From Prostheceraeus crozeri (taxonomy: Eukaryota > Platyhelminthes > Polycladida > Euryleptidae): a stretch of 64,000 nt of DNA. The translations under genes and the position numbers were made by a program. Below, one piece after another: positions 34,219 through 45,324 of the stretch. Under the pieces are notes generated by a model. That model saw only the letters and a list, made by a program, of their open reading frames with translations. It was not told the origin of the DNA and did not search any database. Every line of letters begins with the position of its first letter. Within the stretch, counting starts at the first letter, position 1. Location of the stretch: assembly GCA_907163375.1 (NCBI GenBank), contig CAJQUW010007240.1, forward strand, positions 620,001 through 684,000, written 5' to 3'.

Positions 34219-34587
34219 TCACTTGCTCACAGCGTGACCGCATCGATCGAATGGGTCTTCTTGCACGCATTCACGCATTTGTGGTATTGCAGACCATTCC
34301 TCCATCACTGCTGGCGACAAGTCTTTTAGATTTCGGATAGATCGCCTGGAAATGGCTCTTCCAAGTTGATCCCACAACTGCTCAATATCATTGATGTCCG
34401 GACTTTTACTCCATGTGGGTGTAATCTGTCCGCCTTTCATGAAAGGCATTGACAAGCACATTGCGGTGTGGTGTGGCATTGTCGTCTTGGAAGATGAAGC
34501 CAGGGCCAATACTTTCCAAGCCAAAAGGAATTGCGACTGGCTCCAAAGCTTCACCGCGAAATTTCTGGCCTTTTAAAGTATCGTCTA
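34219..34587 (-). pseudogene. Tc1-like transposase, C-terminal part
   Basis: The minus strand reads LKGQKFRGEALEPVAIPFGL, then FQDDNATPHRNVLVNAF (second catalytic Asp) in one frame. The next frame has KSPDINDIEQLWDQLGRAI, with the last catalytic residue region (PDxNxIExLWDxLxR), and ends RCEQVIAASGG-like. One frameshift lies between these blocks near 34,400. The N-terminal part is at 38,089-38,715. Confidence 0.85.
34583..34587 (+). repeat. 5-bp target duplication, left copy
   Basis: GTCTA directly before the left CAG end of the hAT element. The matching copy is at 38,084-38,088. Confidence 0.8.
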
Positions 34588-35006
34588 CAGTGATCCCCAA
34601 CCGGGGTTCATTTGAATCCAAGAGTTTGTGAACAAAAATTAAGGGTTCGCGTAAAACCAGGGGTTCGAAAGGGGTTCGTCAAATATATTTAACCAAAAAT
34701 CTTTACCTTTTTATCGACGATCGCCCTTTATCCTTTTTATTGAATGAAAATGCAAAATTATGATGCACTCATAAAATATTAATATTTTACTTGATCGTAT
34801 TAAACTTTATTTTATATTTTATCACAGTTATTTTAATTAATCACGGTGGTGTGGAGAAACAAATTTAGTAATTTGTTTTAACGCAGTAAAGTGCTAATTA
34901 ATCAACAAAAAGTTTTTGTTTGTTTATTCAGTTTCTGATCGCTGATTTATCGCCTGATTTATCTGTCTTAGATTTGCCTGACTTATCAATACTACGTAGG
35001 CCTACG

Positions 35007-35732
35007 GTGAGTCGTCATTGTTTCTATTATTTTACGATGCTACAAAGTATCATATAATAATCAGTAGAGATAAAGGATGTTATTTTGAAAAATATCCGAC
35101 TAGTTTCAATTAAGTATAAACGACAAATATTAAACAAATAGGGTCTGTATTTGAGCATAGGTGCATGTACCTAACCTTTTAAATGTAAAACTTGTAATTA
35201 TTATTAAGGTGGCTTACTACAGTATTCGACTATCTACATTTCTTGTTCAGACACAATTCAAAGAGCTGTGTTATCAAGAGTTTCTACTAATTCATATGAA
35301 TATTTCCAAGCTTTAGAGTTTAGAAAAATGTGAATTTTCCTGTTAACACCTTAAAAGATGCAAACTGCGACAATATGAAGATAATAATTTGGAAATTTCA
35401 ACTACTGGTATAAATTTTATCATAACTTCTTGCTTAATCAAGTCAAAAGAGTGATTGAACTAAGCTCACGCTGAAAACAAAAGTATTGAATTTTGTTAAA
35501 ATGTTCGCCGGCTGGATTCGATCCCTGACCAGCCCACACGGAATATTCCACCAGCGCAGATGTGCACGCAGGGCTGTACTCGCTTATCAAAATATATTGC
35601 GAACATAAATAGTGATATTGGAGACAATATTACTGACTTAAATAAGAGTAATAGTGATGATTATTGAGGTACTATATGATTACGTATTTGAATCTTTCAG
35701 AGGGTTTAATATTTTCTCTTTTTTTATTCCAG
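35007..35732 (+). other. predicted intron in hAT leader
   Basis: A consensus donor (CCTACG followed by GTGAGT, after 35,006) and a strong acceptor (TTTTTTTATTCCAG, to 35,732) bound 726 bp. Splicing would place the transposase ATG ten bases into the next exon. The stretch also carries a tRNA-like B-box (GGGATCGAATCC on the minus strand, about 35,513-35,530). Confidence 0.45.
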
Positions 35733-35742
35733 GACGGAAACA

Positions 35743-37818
35743 ATGTCTAAAAGGAATATGACACTCGACCATTTCTTTAAACGGAAACCATCAAACCAAT
35801 GTGGTACAGAAAGTATAAATGCTGATGACTTTATTATTGCACAAACAGCTGTTGAACAACATCATTTAGAACCGTCCAAAGAAAGTAATATGGTATCCAA
35901 AGATTGTGAACATGAGGAAATGCCAACACAGAATAAAAGTGAAGAAAATATGCCGCCTGGAAAACGACATCGATTTACAAATGAATGTGATACCGATAGA
36001 ACTGGAAAATCAGGTAAACGAAGAAAGTGGAATGACGACTACCTTTCTTTTGGTGTTTTTTTGCCTGATGATCAAAAGAACGAAGCTTATCCTTTCGTTA
36101 AACGTCTTGCCAATTCGAATTTAGCTCCAGCGAAGTTGAAAGCCCATTTACAAGTACATCCTAAGTTCGTGACCAAATCTCTAGCGTATTTCAAGGAAAT
36201 GTCGAAACAATTAATACAACAGAAAACATTGATGGAGTCAGCTTTTGCTCATAGGAATGATGATAACCTTCTCCGAACTTCATTTCGTATCACAGAACTC
36301 ATTCTCAAACAGAAGCGTCCATTTACTGAGGGTGAAACAATAATTAAACCAAGTCTTCTTATAGCAGCTGAAGAGCTCCATGGTAAAGGCGCAATGATGA
36401 AAGTAAACGATGTCCCCCTATCAGCTACTACGATAAGACGACGAGCAGAAGATTTGTGCGAAAATATGGAAGTTCAGGTCTTGCGCAAGGTACAGAATGC
36501 CCCATGCTATGGTCTGCAAATAGATGAAAGCACCGACATTACTCATCGTTCACAGCTCCTGTGTTATATACGTTTTCCAGATTTTTCTGACGATTCACAA
36601 AACATAACTGAGCATTACCTATGCTGCATCGATATTGGAGAGAAAGCTACGGGAGAGGCTATCTTTAAAAGCCTTGATGATTTCTTTGATAAATCTGGTA
36701 TTTTGTGGAACAAATGTGTTTCTATAACCACAGATGGGGCTGCAGCAATGACGGGAAAATTAAAAGGAGTAATTGCACGCGTAAAGCAGAAATCTCCCGA
36801 CTGCATTAGTCATCACTGCATTATCCACAGGGAGGCCCTCGTTGCCAAAAAACTAAGTGAATCCAAAGAAAAAAGTAAACTTGAAAAGCTGTTTGATGAC
36901 GTAGTGAAATGTGTAAATTTTATCAAAATGAATTCCAAACAATCCCGCTTGTTCCAAAACCTTTGTGAAGATAATAATTCAGAATACACAACTTTGCTGT
37001 TACATTCTTCTGTTCGGTGGCTTTCAAGAGGAAAGGTTCTGGTTCGATTTTTCAAACTCCGTAAAGAAATTCTCATGTTTCTCACTTCTGTAAAGAGCGA
37101 GCATTCGACTCTCTTCAGTGACTCCGACTGTAACATCAATCTGGGTTATATGGCGTCAATATTTGACCATTTGAACGTGTTAAATATTTCGCTCCAAGGA
37201 AAGGACAGTAATATTTTCCGTGCAGTCAGTAAGATCCGAGGATTCCAGAATCTGTTGAAGCTTTGGGAAGAAAATGTGAAGAAAGCTGAGTTCTCTGATT
37301 TTCCGTTTATGCAGGAAGCGTTGTCGGAAACAAACATTGAAGATTATAGCGACATCATCAACAACATCGTGGACCATCTCACACTTCTGAAATTGAATAC
37401 AGAAAAATATTTTCCTGAAGACGATTATCTGTCATTAATAAAGCTAAGTTGGATATTAAATCCCTTTCAACCTGAGCCCGACGCATCGATTCACGATACA
37501 AATATTTTACTGTTGCAACTAAAAGACGATCTAGTGTGGAAATCGAAATTTGCAGGAATATCAGTGAGTGAGTTTTGGGTCATCATGTTCTGTGAGGAGA
37601 GTGAAATGAGAAAACTAGCTTATAATGCATTGAAGAACCTGGTAAGATTTCCAAATACATATCTTTGCGAGCAAGGATTCTCTGCGATGACTCAAATTAA
37701 ATGCAAAACAAGAAATCGACTTAACGATTTGGAGGTACCAATGAGGGGTGCACTGTCTTCGCTTTCGCCGGATTTAGACATATTAATAAAGAACTTTCAA
37801 CAACAAAGAAGCCACTGA
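35743..37818 (+). CDS. hAT transposase, ZBED5/ZMYM-like, 691 aa
   Basis: An intact frame of typical length. Residues ~1-14 hold NMTLDHFFKR, close to a PCNA-interacting peptide. ~70-95 is basic (KRHRF, GKRRKW), a likely nuclear signal. ~100-142 aligns with a BED finger (YLSFGV...LKAHLQVHP) but lacks its CxxC pair. The RNase-H-like core follows: CYGLQIDESTDI with D261, SITTDGAAAMTG with D331, then SHHCIIHREALVAK and LLHSSVRWLSRGKV. The C-terminal hAT dimerisation region (~627-690) has FPNTYLCEQGFSAM and KTRNRL. It would cut and join its own TIRs in the nucleus. The catalytic residues I can place are present, so this may be an active or recently active source. Loss of the zinc ligands is the oddity. 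Confidence 0.93.
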   Translation: MSKRNMTLDHFFKRKPSNQCGTESINADDFIIAQTAVEQHHLEPSKESNMVSKDCEHEEMPTQNKSEENMPPGKRHRFTNECDTDRTGKSGKRRKWNDDYLSFGVFLPDDQKNEAYPFVKRLANSNLAPAKLKAHLQVHPKFVTKSLAYFKEMSKQLIQQKTLMESAFAHRNDDNLLRTSFRITELILKQKRPFTEGETIIKPSLLIAAEELHGKGAMMKVNDVPLSATTIRRRAEDLCENMEVQVLRKVQNAPCYGLQIDESTDITHRSQLLCYIRFPDFSDDSQNITEHYLCCIDIGEKATGEAIFKSLDDFFDKSGILWNKCVSITTDGAAAMTGKLKGVIARVKQKSPDCISHHCIIHREALVAKKLSESKEKSKLEKLFDDVVKCVNFIKMNSKQSRLFQNLCEDNNSEYTTLLLHSSVRWLSRGKVLVRFFKLRKEILMFLTSVKSEHSTLFSDSDCNINLGYMASIFDHLNVLNISLQGKDSNIFRAVSKIRGFQNLLKLWEENVKKAEFSDFPFMQEALSETNIEDYSDIINNIVDHLTLLKLNTEKYFPEDDYLSLIKLSWILNPFQPEPDASIHDTNILLLQLKDDLVWKSKFAGISVSEFWVIMFCEESEMRKLAYNALKNLVRFPNTYLCEQGFSAMTQIKCKTRNRLNDLEVPMRGALSSLSPDLDILIKNFQQQRSH

Positions 37819-38083
37819 CTCCTGAGCACAGAGATACTCGGTCGAACGTTGTAATTTTACTTCTTTCTTCACAAATAGGCGTCAGTTCTATTCATAAGGT
37901 TTGTAAATGCAAGAAAAAATGAATAACTACATGTGAAATTTACAAGAAAGAATGTTGAAATTTATTTGCGTTTTTATTTTAACTATAATTCTGTAAATGC
38001 TGGCCTATTTCCGAGTTAGGGTTCGTCATTAATCTCAAATAATTTTTGGGGTTCGCACCATATAAAAAGGTTGGGGATCGCTG

Positions 38084-38088
38084 GTCTA
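38084..38088 (+). repeat. 5-bp target duplication, right copy
   Basis: GTCTA directly after the right CTG end of the hAT element. Confidence 0.8.
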
Positions 38089-38715
38089 TGAGCACCATGG
38101 CAGATTTGTCTCCAGCTGATGGTGATCCACACCATTATGCAACCTCCACCTCCCCCTGCTCTGTCACACCATTATAGTGCAGCCTGATTAGTCAGTCTCG
38201 TTCCTCGAAGCCTCCATGCCCGAATCCATTCTCCCATCAGACCAACGTAAGCAAAAACGACTCTCATCACAAAAAACAACCTGCCGCCATTGATCTACAG
38301 ACCATGGAAGATGCTGCCGAGTCCACTCTTGTCGGTCGACTTTGTGCCTTTCGGTCAGCAGCGGAAACTTACGTGGACGATAGCTGTTGAGTCCACGAGC
38401 ACGGAGGCGACGACAAATCGTTGACTGTCAGACTGTCACAAGATTATTGCGGAGTTCTTTTTTGAAGTTCGGGTAAGGTGGCGAAAGGATTGCTTTCAAC
38501 AGTCGCTATGACACGACCTGTATCGTCAGAATCCATTGCGAGGGGTCGTCGTGATCTCAACCTGTCTTCAACGCTACCAGTTTCAGCGTAGCGCTACCTG
38601 GTCTCGGACAGTAGATCTTGCAATTCCAAAATGAGATGCAATTGCCCCATACGACCACCCTGGGTCTTCTTTTAGAGTGATGATTCTCCAACGCACTGAC
38701 TCAGACACACGACTC
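38089..38715 (-). pseudogene. Tc1-like transposase, N-terminal part
   Basis: From 38,715 on the minus strand: MSRVSESVRWRIITLKEDPG (helix-turn-helix start), SHFGIARSTVRDQ, later VCQSTICRRLRARGLNS and VVFCDESRFCLRWSDGR with the first catalytic Asp (CDESRF). Frames change several times. It is the same transposase as the block at 34,219-34,587, separated by the hAT insertion. Confidence 0.8.
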
Positions 38716-39219
38716 ATTTTTTAATTGAATGCAGAAAAAATAGACAGTATTTAATAAAAAACAATAATTGATATCATCATTTCATGTAAAAATTTGAATT
38801 CATAGCAATCGATATCTCCATTACTGAATCTCCATAATGTCGTTCTGCATTCCATTAGAAAGATTTCATGCTAAGACGATGTCAAAGGCATCGATCAATC
38901 GATAATAGCCTATTGACTTCAATCGCTACTGAAATTGGTTCTGCATTTTTTCAAACTGTTCTCAATCAGGCATCGTATGACTCTTATAAATAACTTAATC
39001 ATTGTCTTATTCATCCTTCCATGAAGTTTAGCCGACAGTGAACGCGAACTTCATCCGCAGTCTAGAGCGGCCGCTAGCTGTATTTTCTCAAGGTGTGCGG
39101 GAACTTTTGCAAGACCGTATATGACAGTTTCTCTTTTTGTGAACCCGACATAGATAAGAAAACTTGAAATTTTCTATCGCATATTCTTTGTTTATTAGTA
39201 TTTCCATGTAATGTTGTAA

Positions 39220-40920
39220 CAATGACATCCCGTGACAAGCCGTGGATGACTCCTCACCCAAAGGATCTCAATGACAAATGATGGCAAGCTTATGTGATAA
39301 GAACTTTCCATTCTATAATCACTACAAAGATAAATGTATAGTCGAAGTCAACAAATGCAAGCAACATCAGCAAAGAATATATGGAATGTTGTAAATGATG
39401 CTAAAGGAAAATTCATGAACAATCCCCTTTCACAAATTTTGATCAACTATCCTAATGTTGAATGTGCAGCAGATGCAATTAATGAACATTTTGCAAATTC
39501 TTTCACTCAGAATGATAAGTCATTGAAGGCTGATTTTGATGATGAATGGAATCCCTTAGGAGATCCATACGACGTATTTTGTTTTCTCGAACGATTGTCA
39601 TGTAAAAAACCGAGTGGATCTGATTGTGTCATTTGATGCATTTTTCAATTCTGGAGTATAAAGTACATATTTGCTTTTAAAGAACTGTGAATTTTCCGAT
39701 TCCTAAATGTAGTTCACCATTAATTGAACATCTGCATCCTATAACCTTGTTGAGCACACCTGCGAAGCTTCTCGAACATCAGATTTTAAAGGGTGACGCG
39801 TGATTTGCATACAAAGAGAAATCGAGCACAGCACGCTGTTTTATAAAGATGCATGACATAATTGCTGCCGATATTGATAGTTCGGATATTGGAGGTTGTA
39901 TGCTAATCAATTACGATTTTTCTAAGGCATTTGACTCCATAAGTCACAGTATTGAGAATAAACGCCTACTAATTATTATTATTCTTGTGAAGAAATTTTT
40001 GCGTGGCGATTATCCACATGGTTTTATCAGGTGCATTTGTTCTTATCTTGATAAGCGTTGTCAACGTGTTCGCATCGGTAACATTTTGAGCAATGTCTTG
40101 CCTGTCACTAGTGGCACCGCTGATGGATCACTTGGGTCCCCTACTGTTTGTAGTTTATTGTCGTGATCTTGTACCAGGCATCTTGTGAGACAATGATGAC
40201 AATGTATGCTGATGATGTTTGTGAAATATGTCCTATTAGAAAAGATGATGTTTTGAACTCTGCTGAAATAATTACTGCTGAATTTTTTAATATTAGATCA
40301 TGGGCATAAGCAAGTTGTTTGCAGTTAAATGAGTCGAAGAAGTTTATTATATGTAGGCGCTATGTATATGTAAAAAGAATTTCAGCGTATATTTTCCTTT
40401 TCCCGTCATGATTGCGGACGAAGTCAAGATTCTAGGTGTTTTTGGTCGTATGATTTGAAGTGGAATTCTCATTTTGACTGTTAAGTCTCACTCTTTACGT
40501 TCTTAAGGTTTTAAGAGAAGTTTTTACTCATGACGACTTATGCCTTGTTTTTAACAGCACCATCAGAAGCATCATGTTATATTGTGCGACTTTGTTCGGT
40601 ATGCTGAGTTTTGAGACTTGTACAAAAATAGAGAAATTGTACAAACGTGCACGTAAAGTTATTTGTTACAATAATTGTAAATGCTCAAATGACATTTCTG
40701 AATTTCATAACATGCGCCTGATGCCTATAAAAATCTTTTTGAAGAATGTCAAGATGTGAAGCATCCTTGTATGACATTGTTTGTCACAAGAGAAACAATC
40801 GCGTATCAATTCCATGTTGTAGAGACAGAACTGTTTTGTTGTGCTATCTACCTTCAATTGTACGAACTGAAGATCTTGCGACCAGACTTGTCTAATTATC
40901 CTTGTATATATTACTTTTGA
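39220..40920 (+). mobile_element. jockey/CR1-type LINE remnant
   Basis: Plus strand, 5' truncated. It begins with SRDKPWMTPH-like residues (about 39,222), then NIWNVVNDAKGKF and ADAINEHFANSFTQ (39,334-39,636), KKPSGSD (RT fingers), INYDFSKAFDSISH (first catalytic Asp, about 39,905), a Y-A-D-D block near 40,207-40,220, and the C-terminal KLYKRARKVICY and a LPSIVRTEDLATRLV-like end (about 40,850-40,890). Frameshifts and stops are frequent, including one before the SLGSP-type block at about 40,130. No endonuclease domain is left. Confidence 0.78.
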
Positions 40921-42100
40921 TTTCTATTTTGAAAAATGCATATTTATTCTATTCTTGTGTGTGTGTTTATATGTGCATGTATTATGCATCTTACTCAGGG
41001 CACGGATCTCTATGTTTTTAGTATTGATTGTTTTTATGTGCACTAGACTTTTAATTTTTTAATCTACAGAGGAATTTCTAGTAGGGTATTAGTTCAAGTT
41101 TGCATTCTTCCGCATCCAGGATTCCTCGAATTTTTATGCATGTCATGTTTTTATCTGATTTAACAGTAATCTTGCTGTCTAAGCATGGATTGCCAGTGAT
41201 GCAAATGCAAAGGTTTAGAATAATTTCAAAGAATTGTATGGTAATTAGCAAATTTAAATAATATGATACAGACATGCAACTTGGTAACCTTACGAAAAAT
41301 AGCATTTATATGTTATAATTAAGTAATTGATGTAATAAATTATATTTAATATATTTGAAAGCTAGCCGAACAAAACTTTAAGGAGGAGGGGAATATATTA
41401 AAACTAATAATTTATTTAAGGACAAAAGTACGACGAAATGCGAACCAAAATTTCAAATTAAGATATCTCTAAAACAGAAGAAGTTTAAGATTGTGTAGCT
41501 ATCTAAGGAGTAGGCCTGCCTATACATTTAAATAACGCATTACAAAAGGATATTTAAAAATTGCTATACAGAATACCATCTTTGAAAGCACAATTTAAAT
41601 GCATTGTTCTAAAACCTTATTTTTAAGCATGTTTTAAACCATTCTTTCTACTGGTTTTGAACTGGTATTGTAAAACTCATTTTCAAAAAATTGGTTTATA
41701 GGATCACTTTTGAAAGCAATGTTTTTAAACAATAGATAATGCACGGTTTTAGAACAATGTTTAAATGCAATGCTTTATCATGTAATGTAATGTCTAATCA
41801 CATATATATGATAATATAATGCACAAAAACATTGCTTTATAAAGTACCTAGCTTGAAAGCATTGTCTTAAGTAAGACATCGCGTTAAACAGGTTATTTTT
41901 TATCCTTTTACAAAGAAACTTGGCTTTTCAATTGATATCAGAAGCGTGATCTTTTGTAATAAAATGCAGCATGCGGCAATCGTTCATTTCGTATACATGC
42001 ACATATGTATTTGGCCGCATTATTGTATAAATACATAGGACTAGTATAAATACAGACTAGTAAAGAAAATCCTTCCATCATGATATCGATATTGCAGACA
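40921..42100. other. AT-rich intron sequence
   Basis: No gene. Between 41,560 and 41,900 phrases such as ACAATGTTTAAATGCAATG and AAGCATTGTTTTAAA recur loosely, suggesting old AT-rich repeat decay. Confidence 0.35.
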
Positions 42101-42104
42101 TCAT

Positions 42105-42956
42105 CAGAGACAGGTGGATCGTTATATAGATGATTGCTTCATTATTTGGGAAAAGAGTTTTGTAGAGGTTTAACGAAATTTTGAATAGTCTCAATTGCAA
42201 TGTAAATTTTACTACCAATCAAAGTCTAGATAGAATAATGTTCATAGACGTACTTATTTACAAAGATGTGCAAATTTTGAAACGGATATTTACCGAAAGA
42301 AGACTGACACCTAGAATTATGTGCACTTTCACCCTAAACATGCTTTGAAAAATGTTCCATGTGTGTTAGCGAAAAGAATTCTCAACATTGTCTCAAAAGA
42401 AGCTAACCAAAAAAAAGCTTTCAGAATAAAGTAAATAAGTAGGTGTGACGAAACAAGATGTGGTCGTTGTCCAGAAGGAACATGAATGACTTATCTAAGA
42501 ACGTCATATACATTTTAAGATGCAAAGGCTGTAACGAACTATATGTTGGACAAAGTGGCGACTACTTTAGCAATAGGTCAACAGTGCATAGACAACAGGT
42601 ACGCACTCTAACTATGCTATACGAAATGTTAGCAAGCACATAGCTTCTTGTGCAAGATCAATAAGACCAAAATTCCAATGCAGCTCCAATTTACCAGCTA
42701 AGTACAAATGCTACTAAAATGGACCATGGACTCCTAGATATATAACACCTGGACTGAAAGCTGAAATTCATTTATACACTAGACGGCCGGCTTGACTCAA
42801 TAGCTGTCGATGGTGGAAAGCAATTAAACAAGTTAAAAGCGAAGTGTCTAAAGAAAAATAAGCTGAAGTTTCTGGAAATCGGGAGAACATGGGGTTGCAA
42901 CTAACTGAACATCGTTATCACTGAATATGGAATATTGACTAAATCAAATCAAACAA
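42105..42956 (+). mobile_element. Penelope-like element, plus-strand copy
   Basis: Read across frames it shows a YIDDCFIIWEKSF-type catalytic block (about 42,118), FIDVLIYKDVQILK (42,240) and NYVHFHPKHALKNVP (42,318), then GRCPEGT and the GIY-YIG core (VIYILRCKGCNELYVGQSGD, 42,510-42,565). The 3' portion 42,726-42,956 is repeated in inverse orientation at 45,055-45,284. Fingers and most of the RT are absent and the frame is broken in a few places. Confidence 0.75.
42458..42643 (+). pseudogene. PLE GIY-YIG endonuclease remnant
   Basis: VIYILRCKGCNELYVGQSGD is a good GIY-YIG core (I-Y...C..C...YVGQS), in a 62-residue frame. The downstream part with the catalytic Glu lies in other frames up to about 42,790. 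Confidence 0.7.
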
Positions 42957-43589
42957 TGGTTTGACAGTACAAACTGAGCAAGCTTGTGGTCTATAGAAAA
43001 GTTTCAGGAACAACTGCTAAAAAGTCCACATCGGTCATCTAAAACGTGGTACATTTGGGTGTGGAAATCATTCGAATACGCCGATTCAAATGAATAGAGC
43101 TCTATGAATCTCAATGAGAAATCAATGAGTGTGATAGGATAAGAAGACATTCCATCCAAGTTTTGGCGAAATTTTAATGTGCAAAAGTTAACTTATATAC
43201 TTTATTACTAATCAGATATTCCAAAGATAAAGACATATTTGATCATTCACTATTTCAGTAATCGTCGACGGTGTAACTTTGCAAAATTGAACAATTGTGA
43301 CATTGTTCCTGATTCAGAAATTTTTGCATTTTGATACTTTACCATAAAGGTCAGATATCCGTTTAAATCAAAGAATTCACTTGGTCATGAGGCTAGGTTG
43401 CAAATATGCCCGAAAAATGATGAAATTATTCCCGATTAGATCAGATGTTTGGGTGCTTGAACTGTTTAATCCAGCAAGTTTAACTGTTGAGATTAGTAAA
43501 ATTTGAAGCTTCTTCAAAGATGATGGTAATTGAGCAGATTACTACGTGTATAGTCCTCATCCTGCAACTTATTGTAAGATCCGCTACTG

Positions 43590-44930
43590 TTGTCATTCCA
43601 GTCTACGAGTTGTGCATCTCATAAAGCGAATCAAATAAAAATCTCCGAGAGATGACAGTACCAAACCATGATGCCGTCATACCTATCTTTTTATTTCTCT
43701 TGCAGATATTAAAGAGGCAATTCTTTTGTGAAGTAAATTAGCCAAAGGACCTGATCAATCATTTTTAGAATATACGAGAGGCGTGAATGTCCCTTTCCCT
43801 ACTTCCAAAATTCTCTCTTCCTACTGCCGCATCTATTCATTCTCGTGTTCCTTATACAATGTTGCAGGGAGGATTTGTTATTCTTGCATAAATAAATGAC
43901 GTTCCATTCTCCCCAACAGCCCTCTTGCAGTAATATCTAATCTCACCTGGTCGTCAGTATTGCCAACTTTCATGAAGTCATATAATTCAATTGGCAATAA
44001 CTTAGACTCAATGTGAACATACGAGTATTCACATACTTCACTCAAAAAAAGTCTCCGTGAAAAAAATGAAATTGTGGCGAAGATTGACAAAACCACCAAT
44101 TTTGCAGCCAAGAGTGATTTAATCATTTAAATGATGATTTTAATGATTTAAATCATTTTTCTCACCACAAACACAATTCGTCGAAAGATGACCGGCCAGT
44201 TGTCGCGTAATTTGATCGCATCTTGGAATTCTCTTTTGTTTAGAGAATATCCCAATGTTTCTATGGGTAATAATGTTACTCATGAACTAGAGCCTTTCTC
44301 TTTCTCAAAAGTCAATGCCTTCTTCATCTCATCGGCATCAAGATTCATGATATAGTCATGTATTATTCATCGAAAAAAGTTTCTTCTCTTTTCACATGTG
44401 CGATGCACCTCTTATTTCCGTTCCGTCAAGTCAATCTACCAGTAGATTGTTTTCCTGGTCATAAATTACATTTGTCAAACATTCTGTAATTTTCACCTTA
44501 CACTCACGTTTTGAAGCTATATAAGGATCAGCATTTCCCAGACCATACCTGCATTTCTAAAGGGATGAATTTCTGACGTATAACTTCTTCCAACCTCTGA
44601 AAGTTATTACAAAGTTATTACAGATGTCATCAACTGTTTGTTGCATACAGAGACCTTTTTGTGCATTCTGAAAAAGCAGCTTGTGGATCTTCAGACGCTA
44701 TATCACTGAGATATTCACTGTCTTTTATCCATGTCTCGATCTTCGAATCAACATATGAGGATTTGAATTCATCACTTCCTATCACTGCACCTTTCATTCT
44801 AATCGTCATGCATTCATTAGATGTTCCAGGAAGTGATTTTGCTTTTGCAAATGCATCAGCATCTTTTGCAATCAAAATGGGAATGTGCCTGTCCTTTCTT
44901 TGATAAATCAAATCAGCCGTGACTACTTTA
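43590..44930 (-). mobile_element. broken retroelement of unassigned group
   Basis: Minus-strand segments match a reverse-transcriptase-bearing family common in cnidarian and other invertebrate genomes. MKGAVIGSDEFKSSYVDSKI and WIKDSEYLSDIASEDPQAAF (44,911-44,630) come from the region after the RT palm. SLNKREFQDAIKLRDNWPV (about 44,220) and VRLDITARGLLGR (43,900-43,960) come from the C-terminal domain, and a GKGTFTPLVYS-like block lies near 43,790. It is old and has several breaks. It lies between the two inverted PLE ends. I cannot assign it to LINE, DIRS or another class. Confidence 0.55.
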
Positions 44931-45054
44931 CGAGTGTCACTAGTTTGTATTTCGTATTTTCACTGTCCAAAAGAATATAGTAGTAAAAAGCTTTCCACTA
45001 AAAAGCAATGACATATATGCTTTCATATGAATAGTCAAGTTCATTTTAATTCAT

Positions 45055-45284
45055 TTGTTTGATTTGACTTAGTAAATATTCCATATTCAGTGATAACGAT
45101 GATAAGTTAGTTGCAACCCTGTGTTCTTACGATTTCCAGAAACTTCAGCTTATTTTTCTTTAGACACTTCGTTTTCACTTGATTTTTTGGTTTCCAACAT
45201 CGACAGCGCTATTGAGTCAAGCCGGTCGTCTAGTATAAATGAATTTCAGCTTTCAGTCCAGGTGTTATATATCTAGGAGTCCAT
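45055..45284 (-). mobile_element. inverted PLE 3'-end fragment
   Basis: About 230 bp are the reverse complement of 42,726-42,956 at roughly 90% identity. It contains only the end of the endonuclease region and the 3' tail, so the two PLE 3' ends face each other across 2.1 kb. Confidence 0.85.
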
Positions 45285-45324
45285 TAAATGGATCGAGAGA
45301 GACAGGAGCAAATTTTTATCTCTA

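Larger units (their letters stand above)
34588..38083 (+). mobile_element. hAT DNA transposon, apparently complete
   Basis: The 3,496-bp element begins CAGTGATCCCCAACC and ends GGTTGGGGATCGCTG, 15-bp TIRs with one mismatch and the CAG...CTG termini of many animal hAT elements. GTCTA flanks both sides. A duplication of 5 bp instead of 8 is unusual for hAT. It contains one uninterrupted 691-codon transposase gene and a predicted intron in its leader. Subterminal repeats of GGGTTCG occur near both ends. It disrupts a Tc1-like transposon and so is younger than it. Confidence 0.92.
33946..39117 (-). mobile_element. Tc1-like transposon split by a hAT element
   Basis: TIRs of about 26 bp (left CGGTCTTGCAAAAGCTCCCG, right its complement with one mismatch) are flanked by TA. 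Without the internal hAT insertion and its target copy (34,588-38,088) the element is about 1.67 kb, normal for Tc1. The transposase lies on the minus strand and is interrupted at codons reading VLIDDTLKGQ, which join exactly when the insert is ignored. Frameshifts elsewhere show the copy is inactive. Confidence 0.9.

Noticed and set aside
35490-35580. tRNA-like sequence with B box GGGATCGAATCC inside the hAT leader
   Set aside because: No convincing A box at the right distance and no cloverleaf; left as a remark, not a tRNA gene.
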